A DNA stretch of 64,000 bases from Papaver somniferum (GCF_003573695.1 NC_039362.1:4314929-4378928), one strand, 5' to 3'; numbered from the stretch's first letter, positions 33,200 to 44,965 are shown. Translations and numbers: made by a program. Notes: generated by a model from the sequence alone, not told the origin.

Positions 33200-36091
33200 A
33201 ATACCCCCAAACCTGAATTTTACTTGTCCTCAAGTAAAACAAAACTAAGGAAATCCTACCTATACCACTGTCGCTGGTCTCTCGAATGCATTTAGCGTAT
33301 GCACTAAGCCTTTTAAACCACTAAGTGTCCCTAGTGGACGAGTTGAAGTCTCGTGAAGGTTTGCTTAGAACGTACCTACAAAGTTCTAGGACAAAATATA
33401 AGATCAGATTCCATGAAATGTGACATGTGCAAGACAGTTTAAGCTCACAGCAAAATGGATATGTCGATCTAGCTGTCAAAGGCACAATCCTAGCACTGAT
33501 AACAACTAAAGACATGTGATAAGAGTATAAAGTGTATCTACACATGTTAAGAATGATCAGAAGTTATGACTGGCAATCGCTAAGAGATAGTTTTTAGGAT
33601 AAGAACTGAGTTCAAAGCCAAGCTAGTTGTCCGGCTTTACGAGAATTGTGAATGTTCACCTAAGAGTTGGTGATATTTCAGTTTGCCCGCGTTGTATCGA
33701 TGGCTGCACCCTCCTTGCTTATTACAAGACTATTTACAACAAAAAGATGACTCTTATTTACATAGACTACTCTCTTTTATTTTTGGACAAGAGAGAAACA
33801 TTGTCTTTAACATGACAAAATACTTGACATTTTTGTATTTTTTTCTGATTTTTTTTTATTTTTTTATTATTTTATTTTTTTTGATAATGTGAACAACAAT
33901 TTACATCACACTAACAATTTTGATTTTATGAACAGAAGGTAGCCCTTTTCGATGCACCCGGTCAAATTCAATGGTTGCTTTTCTTAATGTATCCTCCAAC
34001 TTCTATCCTAGCCAACCAAAGAAAAAGCTAGTCAAGTCTCATTCAGTATTCTAGATGATTGGCAGTCTACTTAACCGATCAAACGCCTACCCGAGGCTAA
34101 ACATGTATTGGTAGATCGTGCGTGTGCAAATTTCTTATCAACATGTGAATTGTGCTAGAATCACGAGTGCCTTATCATCTAGACTAAGAACCCTACGTTA
34201 ACATATATGCACATGAATCAACATTTCAAGGTAAATGAGCTCCATTTTTCAATTTTTCAATTTTTTTCTTTTTTTTTTTCAAAAAGAAAGAGTTATGTTT
34301 TAATTATAGCATGCTATCGTGGTATCTACTCTATACCCCCAAACCTAAACTAAACATTGTCCTCAATGTTTCAAAAGATGAACAAAATTATAATACAACA
34401 TATGAAGAGGATTATGCTAAGTAGAGAAAAAGGAAAGAGAATACCCGATTTGACGGCGAAAGCAAGATTAGAACTCCGTTATTCAAGGAAAAAATCGAAC
34501 ATATTTCAGTTAAGAGTCACATTGGATTAGCACAATATATACAAAAGAAGCATAGGATTTAAAAAATTTATCTACTGGATTATATACAAGAAAATTTCAC
34601 CGTGCATTTGGTTTTTGATGGGAAACATTTGGTTTTTGTGGGAAACATTTGGTTTTTTAGGGTTTTGAGAAAACTTTTGGATTTTATGGAATCATTTGGA
34701 AAACTTTGGTTTTTATGGGAGACATTTGGTTTTTAGGGAAAAATATTTGGTTTTATGGGAGAAATTTTTGGTTTTATGGGTTTGGAAAAACTTTTTTTTG
34801 TTTTGTTTTTTTTTTTTTTTTTTTGGGTCAAAGAGAAATTTTTTTGGTTTATTGGGAAAAAGAAATTTGGTTTTTGATGGGCTTGAGGAACTTTGGTTTC
34901 TATTTGGGCTCACAGACTAGCCAAAAGACTAGGTCCAAATGGGTGTTTTTGATTGTGGGGCTTTTGAAAATTTGCCTAAAATAAGGCCCACTTGGGCTTG
35001 GAATTTTTTTTTCAAATTTGAGTTGGGTTAGCCCCACAGTTATAACATTCTCAGTTTTAAAACAACATTGTTTTACAAACTTTGTGTTGGGCTAAGCCCA
35101 CAGTTCAAGAGTCACAGTTTACATAAGCCTACAGAATTCTTGAACAATAAACCCAAAAAAATTGAAAACAATCCCACAGTTCAATCAAATTACAAACCCA
35201 ATAGAAATTGGAAGCCCACAATTTGGGTTCTCTTAATGGGTTTAGGCTTACCCCTTTTTGGCACAGCCCAGTTGGGCTTTCTTAGTTGCAAAGCCCAGTT
35301 GGGCTTGGTTCACAGCAACAGCAACTTCAGCAGCCCAGTTGGGCTTTGGCAGCATCAGCAGCACATCAGCAGCAGCAGCACAACACAGCAGCAGCAGCAG
35401 GCAGCACAGCAGTCTTGGCCTGGCTCAATAGCAGCACCAACAGCAAGTTGGATATGGAAGGCAATTACAGATGCAGATGCATGGTTTATGAGGCTACAGA
35501 TGCTAGGCTACATATGAGCAAGGCTACAAAGCATCATGCTTACAGGGAAGGTCAAAGCTACAGGTGCAATGATGCAAAACTACAAGACTATGCAGCTAAG
35601 AATATGAGATGCAGATGCAGCTACAGATGGGAAACTAAAATGCAGTTACAGGAAAAACAGCAAATATGCTTACACTAAATGCAAAGTAAGATGCTTATAC
35701 TAAGATGCAGATGCAGATGATGCAGGTATGCAGATATGGATGCAATGCTTACAGCTAAGATGCAGAGATGATGCAGATGATGCAATGCAAATTACAACTA
35801 GGTTACAGTTACTCTAAGTTACAGTTACACTAAGTTACAGCTAAAGTTACAGCTACACTAACTACAGCAATCCTAAGATACACTAATTACAGCTAAACTA
35901 AAACAGCTACCCTAAAACAGCTAAGTTACACTAAAACAGTTAAGTTACACTAAGAGCTAAGTTACACTAAGATAGCTACACTAAGTTACAACAGCAAACA
36001 GAAAAGCAAGAGCTTAAAAAAAAATTATTTTTTTTGTTTTTTTTTCTTTCAACTACACAGCACCAAGTCCCCGGCAGCGGCGCCAAAAACT
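33200..36091 (-). other. Interior 2 of the tandem array, non-coding
   Basis: 2,892 bp, near-identical to interior 1. Differences are mainly in homopolymers (longer T-run near 34793-34824) and microsatellites, plus scattered substitutions. It has the same order of parts and ends at the primer site 36068-36085. Confidence 0.85.
36068..36085 (-). other. Primer-binding site, Asp-tRNA type (copy 2)
   Basis: TCCCCGGCAGCGGCGCCA, identical to 31328-31345. Confidence 0.85.
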
Positions 36092-37939
36092 TGGTAGGCC
36101 TTTACAGATGTAGAAAATATGATATGAGCAAATAGATACGATGAAACAGGCCTACATGTTATACCTGCAAGTGCACAGGGTCAGTTGTAGTAGATTTGTG
36201 TAAGTCAGGGTCGAACCACAGAGACTAGGGTGTGTAAGTTGAATCTTTATTGTTGTTTTCCTAAGCTAATTTGTAACAGTTAACTAAAGTGACAATGGTA
36301 GTGAACTAGTGTAGTAACAGAGGCAGTGATAGTGACAGTGAAACACAGAGTAACAGTGAAACAATGGCATTGAGCCAAAGGCAGTGAACTAGACTACAAC
36401 TACAGATAGAAAAACAAAGAGGATACTAAGGCAGTTGAATCTTCCTTTAATTCTCAGCTAAGGCACAAGGTTTATTGTTCTTGCTCCCTTGGTTTCAGGC
36501 AGGGATGCAAGTTCCAGCTTGCATTTGTCCCAGGATTCATTTTAGTGGACTAATTGGGATGACAGCTAGAGTTCTCTAAAACTTAGTGTTAGTTGGCTAA
36601 TTAAAGGGCAATCTCAACACAAGCCTACAGCCTAGATGCTCCCAACTCTCCTAGTCATTAAACCACATAAGATACAATCAAAACAAAGAGCAGTTGCATA
36701 AGATTTTTGGCTTCATCATCACCATAGCGTTGAACTAAAACATGAGCTCACATTAAACAAAAAAGAACTGAAAAATTACACAACTATGAACTAACACTAA
36801 CCCTTGAGGCACTGGCTATTCCAGTCATCTTGGGTGAAACACTGGCTAGTCCAGGCTTCCACAACAACACAATAACACCCCTATTTATAGTTACAGGCAT
36901 TCCCCCAGAAATACCTAATTCCCCCAAAATTAGGGTTTGTTCTTCCCCAAATTACACAAAATAGAAATTAGGTTGTATCAATTACCTAATCCATCGTGAT
37001 AGTCGCAACCCATGATGCCAATTCTCTTTATCTACCTCTCCATAGCCTTGTTGTCCTCGATTGATGACATGCAATCACTCTCACCAATTCCACACGTCAC
37101 TGAGGTCGTGTGATGTTGATGAAAGGGATTGAAAATCATCATGGATAGTTGGTGGTGAAGGTGGGTTGCGTTTGTAAGGTGATTTGGTGGCGACAGGGAG
37201 TGGTGGTGGTGATGGAGTTGGTGGTGAAGGTGATGGTGGTTCTGCAAAGGGAGGTGAGGGAGGATAGATCGATGGAAAAGAGAAGGGGGTTGTTTGGTTT
37301 GGGTATAGATATTTAGTGCTCGGGTGTTGGGCGGTTTCAGCAAATTGGATGAACAGCAAGGATGAGCCGTGAGATGTGGAGATGATGAATCGATCTAACG
37401 GAGAGATGGAAGGAAGCGAGTAGAGACCGTTGGATGCGGAAGTACAACGAAACTGACGGCTCAAGATGGAGTTAGGTGCTATAGTGTTTCACAGGATCTT
37501 CATATTTTGATGCACTATGATGAAGCGATCGTAGGATGCTGAGATGATACAATCTTACGGCTGAAGATGAAGGCGGGTATGGATATTGGAAATGGGTTTG
37601 GGTGAGGGTTTTGGGCCTTGGGTATGCCATGCCCATATCTTCTTTAAGAACAATTCTTCCTCTTCAAGCCCTGTTCTAGCCTTTTGGTCTTGCGCACAAC
37701 ATTCTTCGCGGCTTCCTTGTGTGATTCCTCTTGGCTTCCACCACTTTTCTGCTCTTTTTGCTCCGTAATTCATCCAAACTTTATTTACAACCTAAAAATG
37801 CAAAATTAATTAATAAAAATATTTATTCTTGAAAACAATGAAAATACAGAATATGGGATAAAATGTAGAATTAATGCACAAAAGATGAGTTAAATGCCAA
37901 TAAAAAGGGACAGATATATACAATATTTGGCAATCATCA
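36092..37939 (-). repeat. LTR copy 3 (5' LTR in element sense)
   Basis: 1,848 bp, ending GGCAATCATCA where the others have GGCACTCATCA, followed by the target duplication GTTGT. Confidence 0.9.
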
Positions 37940-37944
37940 GTTGT
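37940..37944. repeat. Target-site duplication, right of nested array
   Basis: GTTGT, matching 26595-26599. The copia reading frame resumes immediately after. Confidence 0.85.
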
Positions 37945-38640
37945 GCACTTGGGAAACAACATCGCCAACCATTCCCAAAAGTTGTAGCATGGAGAGCAAA
38001 AGAACTTCTTGGTTTAGTACATACCGATGTGTGAGGACCAATGAAAACACCAACTCATGGAGGTAATAGGTACTTCATTTTATTCATTGATGACTTTACT
38101 CGTATGATTTGGGTTTACTTCATGAGACAAAAGTCCGAAGTTTTTAGCATCTTCAAGAAGTTCAAGAGACTTATTGAAAAGCAAAGTGGTCACAACATCA
38201 AAGTTTTAAGAAGTAATAGAGGCAAAGAGTACAACAACAAAGAGTTTGATAGATTTTGTGAAGATGAAGGCTTGGAAAGACAACTAACCGTGGGTTATAC
38301 TCCTCAACAAAATGATGTGTCCGAGAGAAAGAACCAAACAATGATGGAGATGTCGAAGTCCATGCTTCATGAGAAGGGTATGCCTAAAGTGTTTTGGGCC
38401 GAAGCCGTTAACACCGCTGTCTACTTGATAAATAAGTGTCCAACAAAATCCTTATGGAACCAAACTCCTTTTAAAGCATGGAGTGGGAGAAAGCCATCGG
38501 TAAGACATCTCAAAGTTTTTGGTAGTGTGTTATTCTCAAATTCCTAAAGTGAAGAGAACAAAGCTTGATGAATCAAGTGAGAAATATGTATTTCTCGGCT
38601 ATAGCCTCCAATCAAAAGGTTATAGGTTGTTTAGCTTGAA
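37945..38640 (+). pseudogene. Copia integrase
   Basis: This continues GAG-pre-integrase (LGKQHRQPFPK) into the integrase core. FILFIDDFTRMIWVYFM carries the first catalytic Asp. The second site reads LRSNRGKEYN, where active enzymes have an RSDRGGEY-type Asp, so this Asp is Asn. The Glu region reads DVSERKNQTMMEM. Then come VFWAEAVNTAVYLINKCPTKSL and VRHLKVFGSV, standard copia integrase C-terminal features. A stop at 38030-38032 precedes 38041, and the frame breaks near 38545. Confidence 0.85.
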
Positions 38641-39598
38641 AAACAACACAATGATTACAAGTCGTGATGTCTTGTTTGATGAAGGAAGAAGGTAAATTGA
38701 GAAGAGAGCAAGAAAATTCAGCAACAAATGAAGTTGAAGAAGGTGAAGAAAATGAGGAAGAACTACCTCAAACACCTCCAAATACAAGACAAAGAGTATC
38801 TCCAAGTATGTATCCAAGTACTAGTGCATCAACATCACCACCATCGGCACCAAAGAAGATGCATAGGTTGAGTGAAGTGTATGAAAGATGCAACTATTGT
38901 ACGGTTGAACCGATTTTTTTTGAAGAAGCATCAAAAGAACCTGTTTGGATAAATGTTATGGAAGAAGAAGTTGGTGTCATAAATGATAACGACACATGGG
39001 AGAAAGTATCAAGGCCAAGTGACAAAGAAGTTATTGGTGTGAAGTGGATCTACAAGGTGAAGTACAATGCGGATGGATCGCTTCAAAGGCACAAAGCAAG
39101 GTTGGTAGCAAAGGGATATTCATAACAACCCGACATCGACTACAATGAGACTTTTGCACCGGCTACTCGTCTTGACACTAGCCGTGATTGCTATGGATTC
39201 CCAAAGAGGTTGGTTACTTTATCAACTTGATGTCAAATCGGAACTTTTGAATGGAGAACTCCATGAAGAGGTCTATGTAGAACAACCACAAGGTTTTGTG
39301 ATTGAAGGAGAAGAAAACAAGGTATACAAGTTGAAAAAAGCTTTGTATGGCCTCAAGCAAGCACCAATAGCTTGGTATAGTGAGATAGATGGATACTTCA
39401 AAAGCCAAAACTTCAACAAAAGCAAAGTGAGCCTACACTATATGTGAAGACAAAAGGTACGTCTATTCTCATCGTTGCCTTGTATGTTGATGATCTTATC
39501 TTTGCGGGTAATGATGCTCATATGATTGAGCAATTCAAGAGAGAAATAATGATGAAATATGAGATGAGTGACATGGGTTTGGTCAAGTAGAAGATGGA
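38641..39598 (+). pseudogene. Copia reverse transcriptase, broken
   Basis: A linker with acidic text (EEGEENEEELPQTPPNTRQR) precedes the RT. The RT begins [32 protein letters not shown], the standard copia start. A stop follows, then [26 protein letters not shown] (copia has DVK-x-AFLNG) and [17 protein letters not shown]. Another frame carries the catalytic LYVDDLIFAGND near 39481. At least four interruptions (39123, 39425, 39590 and the frame changes between them) disable it. Confidence 0.85.
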
Positions 39599-40423
39599 GT
39601 GTTCATTTCTCAAAGCAAGTATGCCGAAAAGGTGTTGAAGAAATTTGGTATGCTTGGTTGTAACCCCATATCTACACCACTTGTAGTGAATGAGAAACTC
39701 AAGAAAGATGATGTAGGAAGAAAAGTTGATTATACTTACTATAGAGGTATTATTGGAAACTTGTTGTATCTTACACATAAAAGACCCGATATCATGTTTG
39801 CTTCAAGTATGCTTTCTAGGTTCATGAGTGCACCTGGTCATTTACATCTTGGCGCGGCAAAGAGGTTGTTGAGGTACATACAAGGAATAATGAATTTTGG
39901 AATCATGTATTCAAGAAATTTGGATGTCAAATTAGTTGGCTATTGTGATAGCGACTTGGGAGGATGTATTGATGACATGAAGAGTACATCGGGGTATGCT
40001 TTTTCTCTTGCTCCAGGTATATTCACATGGGCATCAAAGAAGCAAGAAACCGTAGCTCAATCCACGTCGAAAGCGGAGTACATTTCGGCATCAATAGCTA
40101 CATCTCATGTTCTATGGCTAAGAAGAATCATGAAAGATATTCAAGAGAAGCAAGAAGAAACCACCGTAGTTTTTTGTGACAACAAATCCGCAATTGCTAT
40201 GTCCAAAAATCCGGTTGAGCATTGTAGAGCAAGGAATATCAAACTCAAGTATCACTTCATTCGAGAAGCGGTTGAATATGGTGAGATAGAATTCAAGTAT
40301 TGCAAGACGGAAGACCAATTGGCGGACATATTCACCAAGGCACTTCCCAAAGGCAAGTTTCAAAATTTCCGTGAGCTACTAGGAGTAGTAAAACATCACA
40401 TTAAGGAGGAGATTGTTAGTTAA
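39599..40423 (+). CDS. Copia RT tail and RNase H, open frame of a dead element
   Basis: A 274-codon open frame begins in the thumb region (FISQSKYAEKVLKKFGM, then ISTPL, YRGIIGNLLYLTHKRPDI). The RNase H domain has GYCDSDLGG (first Asp), STSKAEYIS (Glu), VVFCDNKSAI (Asp) and the normal KYHFIREAVE and ADIFTKALPK endings. It stops at 40423, just after the polypurine tract and overlapping the first bases of the LTR. This is the best preserved part, but without RT and integrase it has no independent role. Confidence 0.85.
   Translation: MFISQSKYAEKVLKKFGMLGCNPISTPLVVNEKLKKDDVGRKVDYTYYRGIIGNLLYLTHKRPDIMFASSMLSRFMSAPGHLHLGAAKRLLRYIQGIMNFGIMYSRNLDVKLVGYCDSDLGGCIDDMKSTSGYAFSLAPGIFTWASKKQETVAQSTSKAEYISASIATSHVLWLRRIMKDIQEKQEETTVVFCDNKSAIAMSKNPVEHCRARNIKLKYHFIREAVEYGEIEFKYCKTEDQLADIFTKALPKGKFQNFRELLGVVKHHIKEEIVS
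40402..40412 (+). other. Polypurine tract of copia element
   Basis: AAGGAGGAGAT lies directly before TGTTAGTTAATG, the start of the 3' LTR. Confidence 0.8.
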
Positions 40424-40652
40424 TGTAATGTTTTAAGTGTGTTAGAAGTGTAAGAATAGTAAGTAGTAAGTGGACATGAATGTTCCACATGCTTGTATAT
40501 TAGGTTTATGTATGATTAGTATATAAAGAAAGAGATGAAGAAAGAGAATGTAATCAAATGAAATAGAATTGAGTAGAAGAGGTAGAGAGTCGCCAAGATC
40601 CCTCACCTCAATTCAATCAATTTTCTTTATCAATTCAATTATAAATCCAACA
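40414..40652 (+). repeat. 3' LTR of copia element
   Basis: 239 bp, TGTTAGTTAATG...ATAAATCCAACA. It contains a TATA-like TATATAAAG near 40520. No matching 5' LTR is visible near 25430, and a target duplication could not be checked. Confidence 0.8.
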
Positions 40653-42256
40653 TACCTAGCACCTATTAAAGATGTTGATCATCATATTAGTGTTTCATTC
40701 TGCAACACTTTTGTTGAGGAAATAATTGTGTTTGCTTTTTCATTTTCCATTATAAAATTATGCATGTGTGTGACTTTGTTTCCTTGTGCTTTTGAAATTT
40801 CGAGCATGATATATGGGTTTTGTGCTTTCAGTTCAGGTTCTTTATGGACCCTATTATTCCAAAACAGTTTCCTGTTAATAAACAATAAGAAATTCATGGT
40901 GAAATAATAGTTTTTTCATTAGGAGCAGCAGAATACATGGAGTGAGAAGCAGATGAAACTGGGGGAGATGATTATTTATTTCATAACTTGGTGTGTCTAG
41001 GTATGGGTTTCTGGTTGTTATTGCTACTGATGGATTTCAAGAACTGTCGAAATTCATCTATGATTGCCGGGTATCCCAGTTTCAGGAATTATCCTAGTTA
41101 TCTTGAGGTTTTCACGTCTTTTTGAAGACATTCTTATAGATCTTTGATGTTTGAGTAGCATGTTTTCTCATTTTTGGTTACTTTGGTTTTAGAGGTTGCC
41201 TTTCTCAAGTAATTCAATGAGTGTGGTTTATTTCTTTTTTTCCTCTTGCACTGCAAGAGAGGGCTACAATGATTTTGTTTTCCATGTGTTTTCTTTTCTG
41301 GGAAACGATTTTTTTTTTCTTTTTGAAGCAGAAACAAAATCTGGTGTTTTCACTTTCGAGGGTTTATTTGAGTTCATGCCTCTCCTAAACTTTTAACATG
41401 TGTACCCAAGTACGAGAATGCTATATGAACAGCAGGTTAACAGCGGAATAACAACTGAAATTATGTGGCATGAAGATGTGTCTTTTTTTTCTAGTCAACA
41501 TCATCCCAACAATACACGTAATTATCGTTTATACCATTTTCATCATCTCTCCCTTGTATTTCTTCGATCATCATTTGAAAACCATTCAATTCGAAATAAA
41601 ATAGGATCAAAACGTTTAAATTGATATTGAATCCCATGTTGCAACAGAAATCTATTAAGACCATGAAATTTGATAAGAATAATTTCGTTTTAGATTAATC
41701 AGATTCATCATTTCTGATCCTAAATCTATTTTCACCTTTTCCTTTCACTTTTCAGACTGGTTTCTCTAAAACTTAAAAATCCAATTAATTATATCCATGT
41801 CTTCTTAATCATGTAACGATATATTACTCTAAACTTCCCATTAAATCCAATTAACTGTAAACTTTTTTTACCTAGAAACCGAATGTTTTAAGGAAAAGGG
41901 TAGTGACAATCTTTACCGTATCTTTTGTTATTTTATCAACCAAGAACAAATATGATTATAAAGAAAAACATTAGTCAGATATTTATGAAACTCTAGGATA
42001 TTCAAGGTTGCTATATTTACTATTAGAAATCCTAAAGATTATAGGAAGAAAGAGATTTGTGACACAGTTAGGGAATAGAAAAACTCCTCACGACTCTTGA
42101 TTTTATTTTTTTTCGACGTGGGTGAAAAATCAAATTTACTTTTTTTTACAGATGTACTTGCCACATAGGGATCAGCTGTTAACAAGCGTGCCATGTAGCA
42201 CGATTGACCCAATTGTATGTAATTTAGCTAGTGTATGTAATTTAGCAGCGATCATT
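40653..42256. other. No recognised feature
   Basis: T-rich, 1.6 kb. Short frames (40569-40907, 41196-41396) have no recognised domains. Possible old gene or transposon debris. Confidence 0.4.
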
Positions 42257-42650
42257 AGAGCATCTCCAATAGAGGGTGAATCTTTTTGTTTTTCATGACA
42301 CGCAGGATTTTAGACTCGCAATTAACATAAATCCATCTCCAATGGTTGGATCCTACAAACTAGGAGGGATGGGAAGATAAATATGAAGGTGTTAAAGAAA
42401 GTCTTATTTACACCTTTACTTGCACCTCCACGTCATATTTTCAATTACTTTACTTTTTTAGAAATTAGTTAAAGCTAAGACAAACGTTCAAGATTTTATC
42501 ATATAAAATATTTTAAGGATTAAATCCTTTACTATTGGAGATAGTTTTTTAACTAAAGGGTCCTATATTTACTATATGTATAAAATCTCTTAAATAAAAG
42601 TCTTAATTAGTCTTCCACGTAGAATTTTTTATACCCACTGTTGATGCTCT
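42257..42650. mobile_element. MITE-like element
   Basis: About 394 bp bounded by the inverted AGAGCATCTCCAATAG (left) and CTGTTGATGCTCT (right, reverse complement AGAGCATCAACAG). AT-rich, no coding. GAGCATC-type termini are common in plant MITEs. A target duplication was not resolved, so the superfamily is not assigned. Confidence 0.5.
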
Positions 42651-42973
42651 CACAGGAGGTGCTCCCGTAAGACCAGTGGAGTTGAACTAGGTATCCAATG
42701 TCAACTTGCAATGTCGACTTGAGAAAATGTATATGCATATTATGGTGAACGTATATAGGTTTAATTGGTGTGGTCTTGTATTTGGGTAAAATGGTCTTGT
42801 GTGCAATTAAGTTAGTGGAGGTGGTGCGGCGACAGGTGAAGGAGCTTGGGAAAGGCAGCAGGGGCAGTTGCCGGTAAACTGTGATAGTTAGTGGATCGTT
42901 GGATGTTGTAAAAACATTTGGGTTTCTAGACTTGGATGGGATTGTATTTGGGTAAAATTATGAACACCAATTT

Positions 42974-43002
42974 TGGGCATGCCTAAAACTTTCAAGGCAT
43001 AC
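42974..43002. repeat. MULE left terminal inverted repeat
   Basis: TGGGCATGCCTAAAACTTTC then AAGGCATAC. It matches the complement at 47565-47593 at about 24 of 29 positions. Confidence 0.65.
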
Positions 43003-43251
43003 AAAGGACTAGTCCTAACTTGGGTGACCTTATAAGGAGTACCCTATGCGGTGGTTCAATTACCTATATGCACTTAAATCCATTAAATTACTACTAATCT
43101 ATCCCTAACCCTAATACAAAACCTATAATCAACTACACCTAAAATCAGTTTCATTCACCATCTTCTTCTTCCTCTCCACAACGGAACTCCACCCTTCCCT
43201 TTCTTTTTTTTTCATCGCGGAAATTTAATTGTCGATTTGTGAAACTATATA

Positions 43252-44530
43252 ATGGATCGTCGTAAGGCAGTATCTCGTTCAAATCGATCGATTGAACAAC
43301 CTATTCATGAAGAAGAAGATTTAGAGAGTGAAGAACAAACTCAAAATCAACCACAAAATCAATCGGAAGAAGAGATTGAAAAAGAACCAACGCCGGAAAT
43401 GAAAATAAGAAGGTTAGTTCTACAAACCCATCTCATATTTGATGTTTTTGATTGTTTTGGTCGATTTAATTCGTCAAAATCATGTGTTCTGCGGCGGTTA
43501 CAGGGTATGGTTCGGCGTAAAACAAATGTTTGATGTGCGCCGAGCTGTTCTTGAAACTGAACTCTGAAAGTGCATATGAATGGCTCGGCGTATATCTGAA
43601 ATCTGTTTTGAGCCGAACTTAGTAAAACAGAGACTTATATTTAGGATCGGCTTATTCGATGGTGTTAGTTTTGTGCCGAATATGTTTTGTGAATTTCAGA
43701 AATTTTGCATGTGCGTAGGATCGGCTTGTATGGTAGTATTAGTTTTGTGCCGAATAAATGTTGTTTGAAATTCAGAAATTTTGCATGTGCTTAGGATCGG
43801 CTTGTATGGCAGTATTAGTTTTGTGCCGAATAAATGTTGTTTGAAATTCAGAAATTTTGCATGTGCTTAGGATCGGCTTGTATGGTAGTATTAGTTTTGT
43901 GCCGAATAAATGTTGTTCGAATTTCAGAATTTTTGCATGTGCTTAGGATCGGCTTGTATGGCAGTATTAGTTTTGCGCCGAATAAATGTTTCAATTCATA
44001 AGTCTAGATTCGGCTTATTCGATAGTATTAGGGCTGTGCCGAATATCATTGTTAAAATTTCATAAATTTTACAAGTGTGTAGGATCGGCTTATTTATATG
44101 ATATCATGTTGCGTCGAATACATGTTTGAGTTCATAATTATAGGTTCGGCTTATTCGACAATATCGGTTCTGAGCCGAATACAGGGTTCGGCTTACTCGA
44201 AAATATAGGTTTTGAGCCGAATATTTAGGATCGGCGTATAATTATTTTGTGGTATGAGCCGATCCACTCTCTGTGTAAGCTAATAAAAATTTCAAGACAT
44301 GATTCATACTTGCGCCGAATTAGTCTTATAACTTTCATACTTGTGTCAGGACCAATGCCGCGGGTAGGGAGATGTTGAAAAAAATGAAGGACAAAACTGA
44401 TTCCAAAACACCAATGACCGTGGAAGAACAAAACTACCTCTACAAAAAGTGGGATGCAATCATCAACAAAGGAGAAGGACCCGAGGAACCCGGACAAAAG
44501 CCTACCACTAAGAAGAGGGGTCGTGGTTAA
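43252..44530 (+). CDS. Second MULE gene, 113-residue unrecognised protein
   Basis: Exons 43252-43412 and 44350-44530, with donor AG|GTTAGTTC and acceptor TTGTGTCAG|G. The phases match (2 to 2), giving 114 codons including the stop. The N-terminal half is acidic and Gln-rich (HEEEDLESEEQTQNQPQNQ). The second exon has EMLKKMKDKTDSKTP, an aromatic YLYKKWDAII patch and a basic C-terminus TTKKRGRG that could bind DNA or act as a nuclear signal. No family recognised. Position and convergent orientation are analogous to mudrB of MuDR, but sequence relationship is not claimed. The 937-bp intron is made largely of inverted-repeat modules. Confidence 0.55.
43500..44275. repeat. Tandem TTCGGC/GCCGAA inverted-repeat modules, intron of second gene
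   Basis: About a dozen modules of the form (G)GATCGGCTT...GTGCCGAAT, each with a 7-8 bp inverted arm and a loop of 20-30 nt. Between about 43644 and 44007 they form tandem units of 74-76 bp (starts 43644, 43718, 43794, 43870, 43946) with the spacer clause TTTTGCATGTGCTTA. Later modules are shorter and more diverged. Confidence 0.85.
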
Positions 44531-44694
44531 ATGTCATTTTATGTTTCCAACTTCCTTTTAATGTTTTTCTTAAGTTTTAAGTACACTTTTATGGTGTTGC
44601 AAACACCTTTGCTTTTAGGTGCTCAACTTTGTTTTTAATTGTGCTGGGTTTGGTTATGGATACCTTCAATTTCATGTTTTAATGAATATCTTAA

Positions 44695-44965
44695 CGGTTA
44701 TGCGCCGAATTTATAGAGTTCGGCTTATCCTCTAATGTTAGTTACGCGCCGAATCATTTGTCCTTCAGGTTCGGCTTTTTCTATAATTTGAGTTATAAGC
44801 CGAGCCTTAAAAATCATTATTGGTGTAATCCAGTACATAGTTCGGCTTAAATCTCACCAATATGGTGAGCCGAATCAGTAAAAATTTTCAAAATTTTTTA
44901 AAAAATAGCCGTTACTTATATAGGTTTGGCTTATGTTCTAAAATTCCTATAAGCCGAACCTTTAA
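44695..44965. repeat. TTCGGC/GCCGAA modules between the converging genes
   Basis: Four module pairs with different loops, for example GTTCGGCTTATCC...GCGCCGAATC, GGTTCGGCTTT...AAGCCGAGCC, GTTCGGCTTAAAT...GAGCCGAATC and GGTTTGGCTTAT...AAGCCGAACC. They lie between the two gene 3' ends and could act as terminators or transposase sites. Confidence 0.8.

Larger units (their letters stand above)
26600..37939 (-). mobile_element. Tandem LARD-type LTR element: LTR-internal-LTR-internal-LTR
   Basis: Three nearly identical LTRs of about 1,848 bp (TGGTAGGC...CTCATCA) alternate with two nearly identical interiors of about 2.9 kb. A single 5-bp target duplication (GTTGT) surrounds the whole. Each interior has a polypurine-type edge on the left and an Asp-tRNA primer site on the right, so transcription is on the minus strand. 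No gag or pol is present. Compared with 57255-64000, the gag segment is deleted between the TATCTACTGGATTATATAC clause and the TTTGGTTTTT repeats. Insertion of a tandem dimer or unequal recombination between LTRs would explain the structure. Confidence 0.9.
25430..40652 (+). mobile_element. Ty1/copia element, 5'-truncated, split by nested array
   Basis: Two parts, 25430-26599 and 37945-40652, join across the nested element with one copy of GTTGT and keep the reading frame through the GAG-pre-integrase motif (CEGC before the insertion, LGKQHRQPFPK after). The domain order gag, protease, integrase, RT, RNase H is that of copia. No 5' LTR or primer site was found. The 3' LTR (40414-40652) is intact. 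Several stops and frameshifts make the element dead. Confidence 0.85.

Noticed and set aside
26600..37939. Array as a pure assembly duplication
   Set aside because: The copies differ by scattered substitutions, homopolymer lengths and microsatellite counts, which argues for real copies. It cannot be fully excluded without spanning reads.
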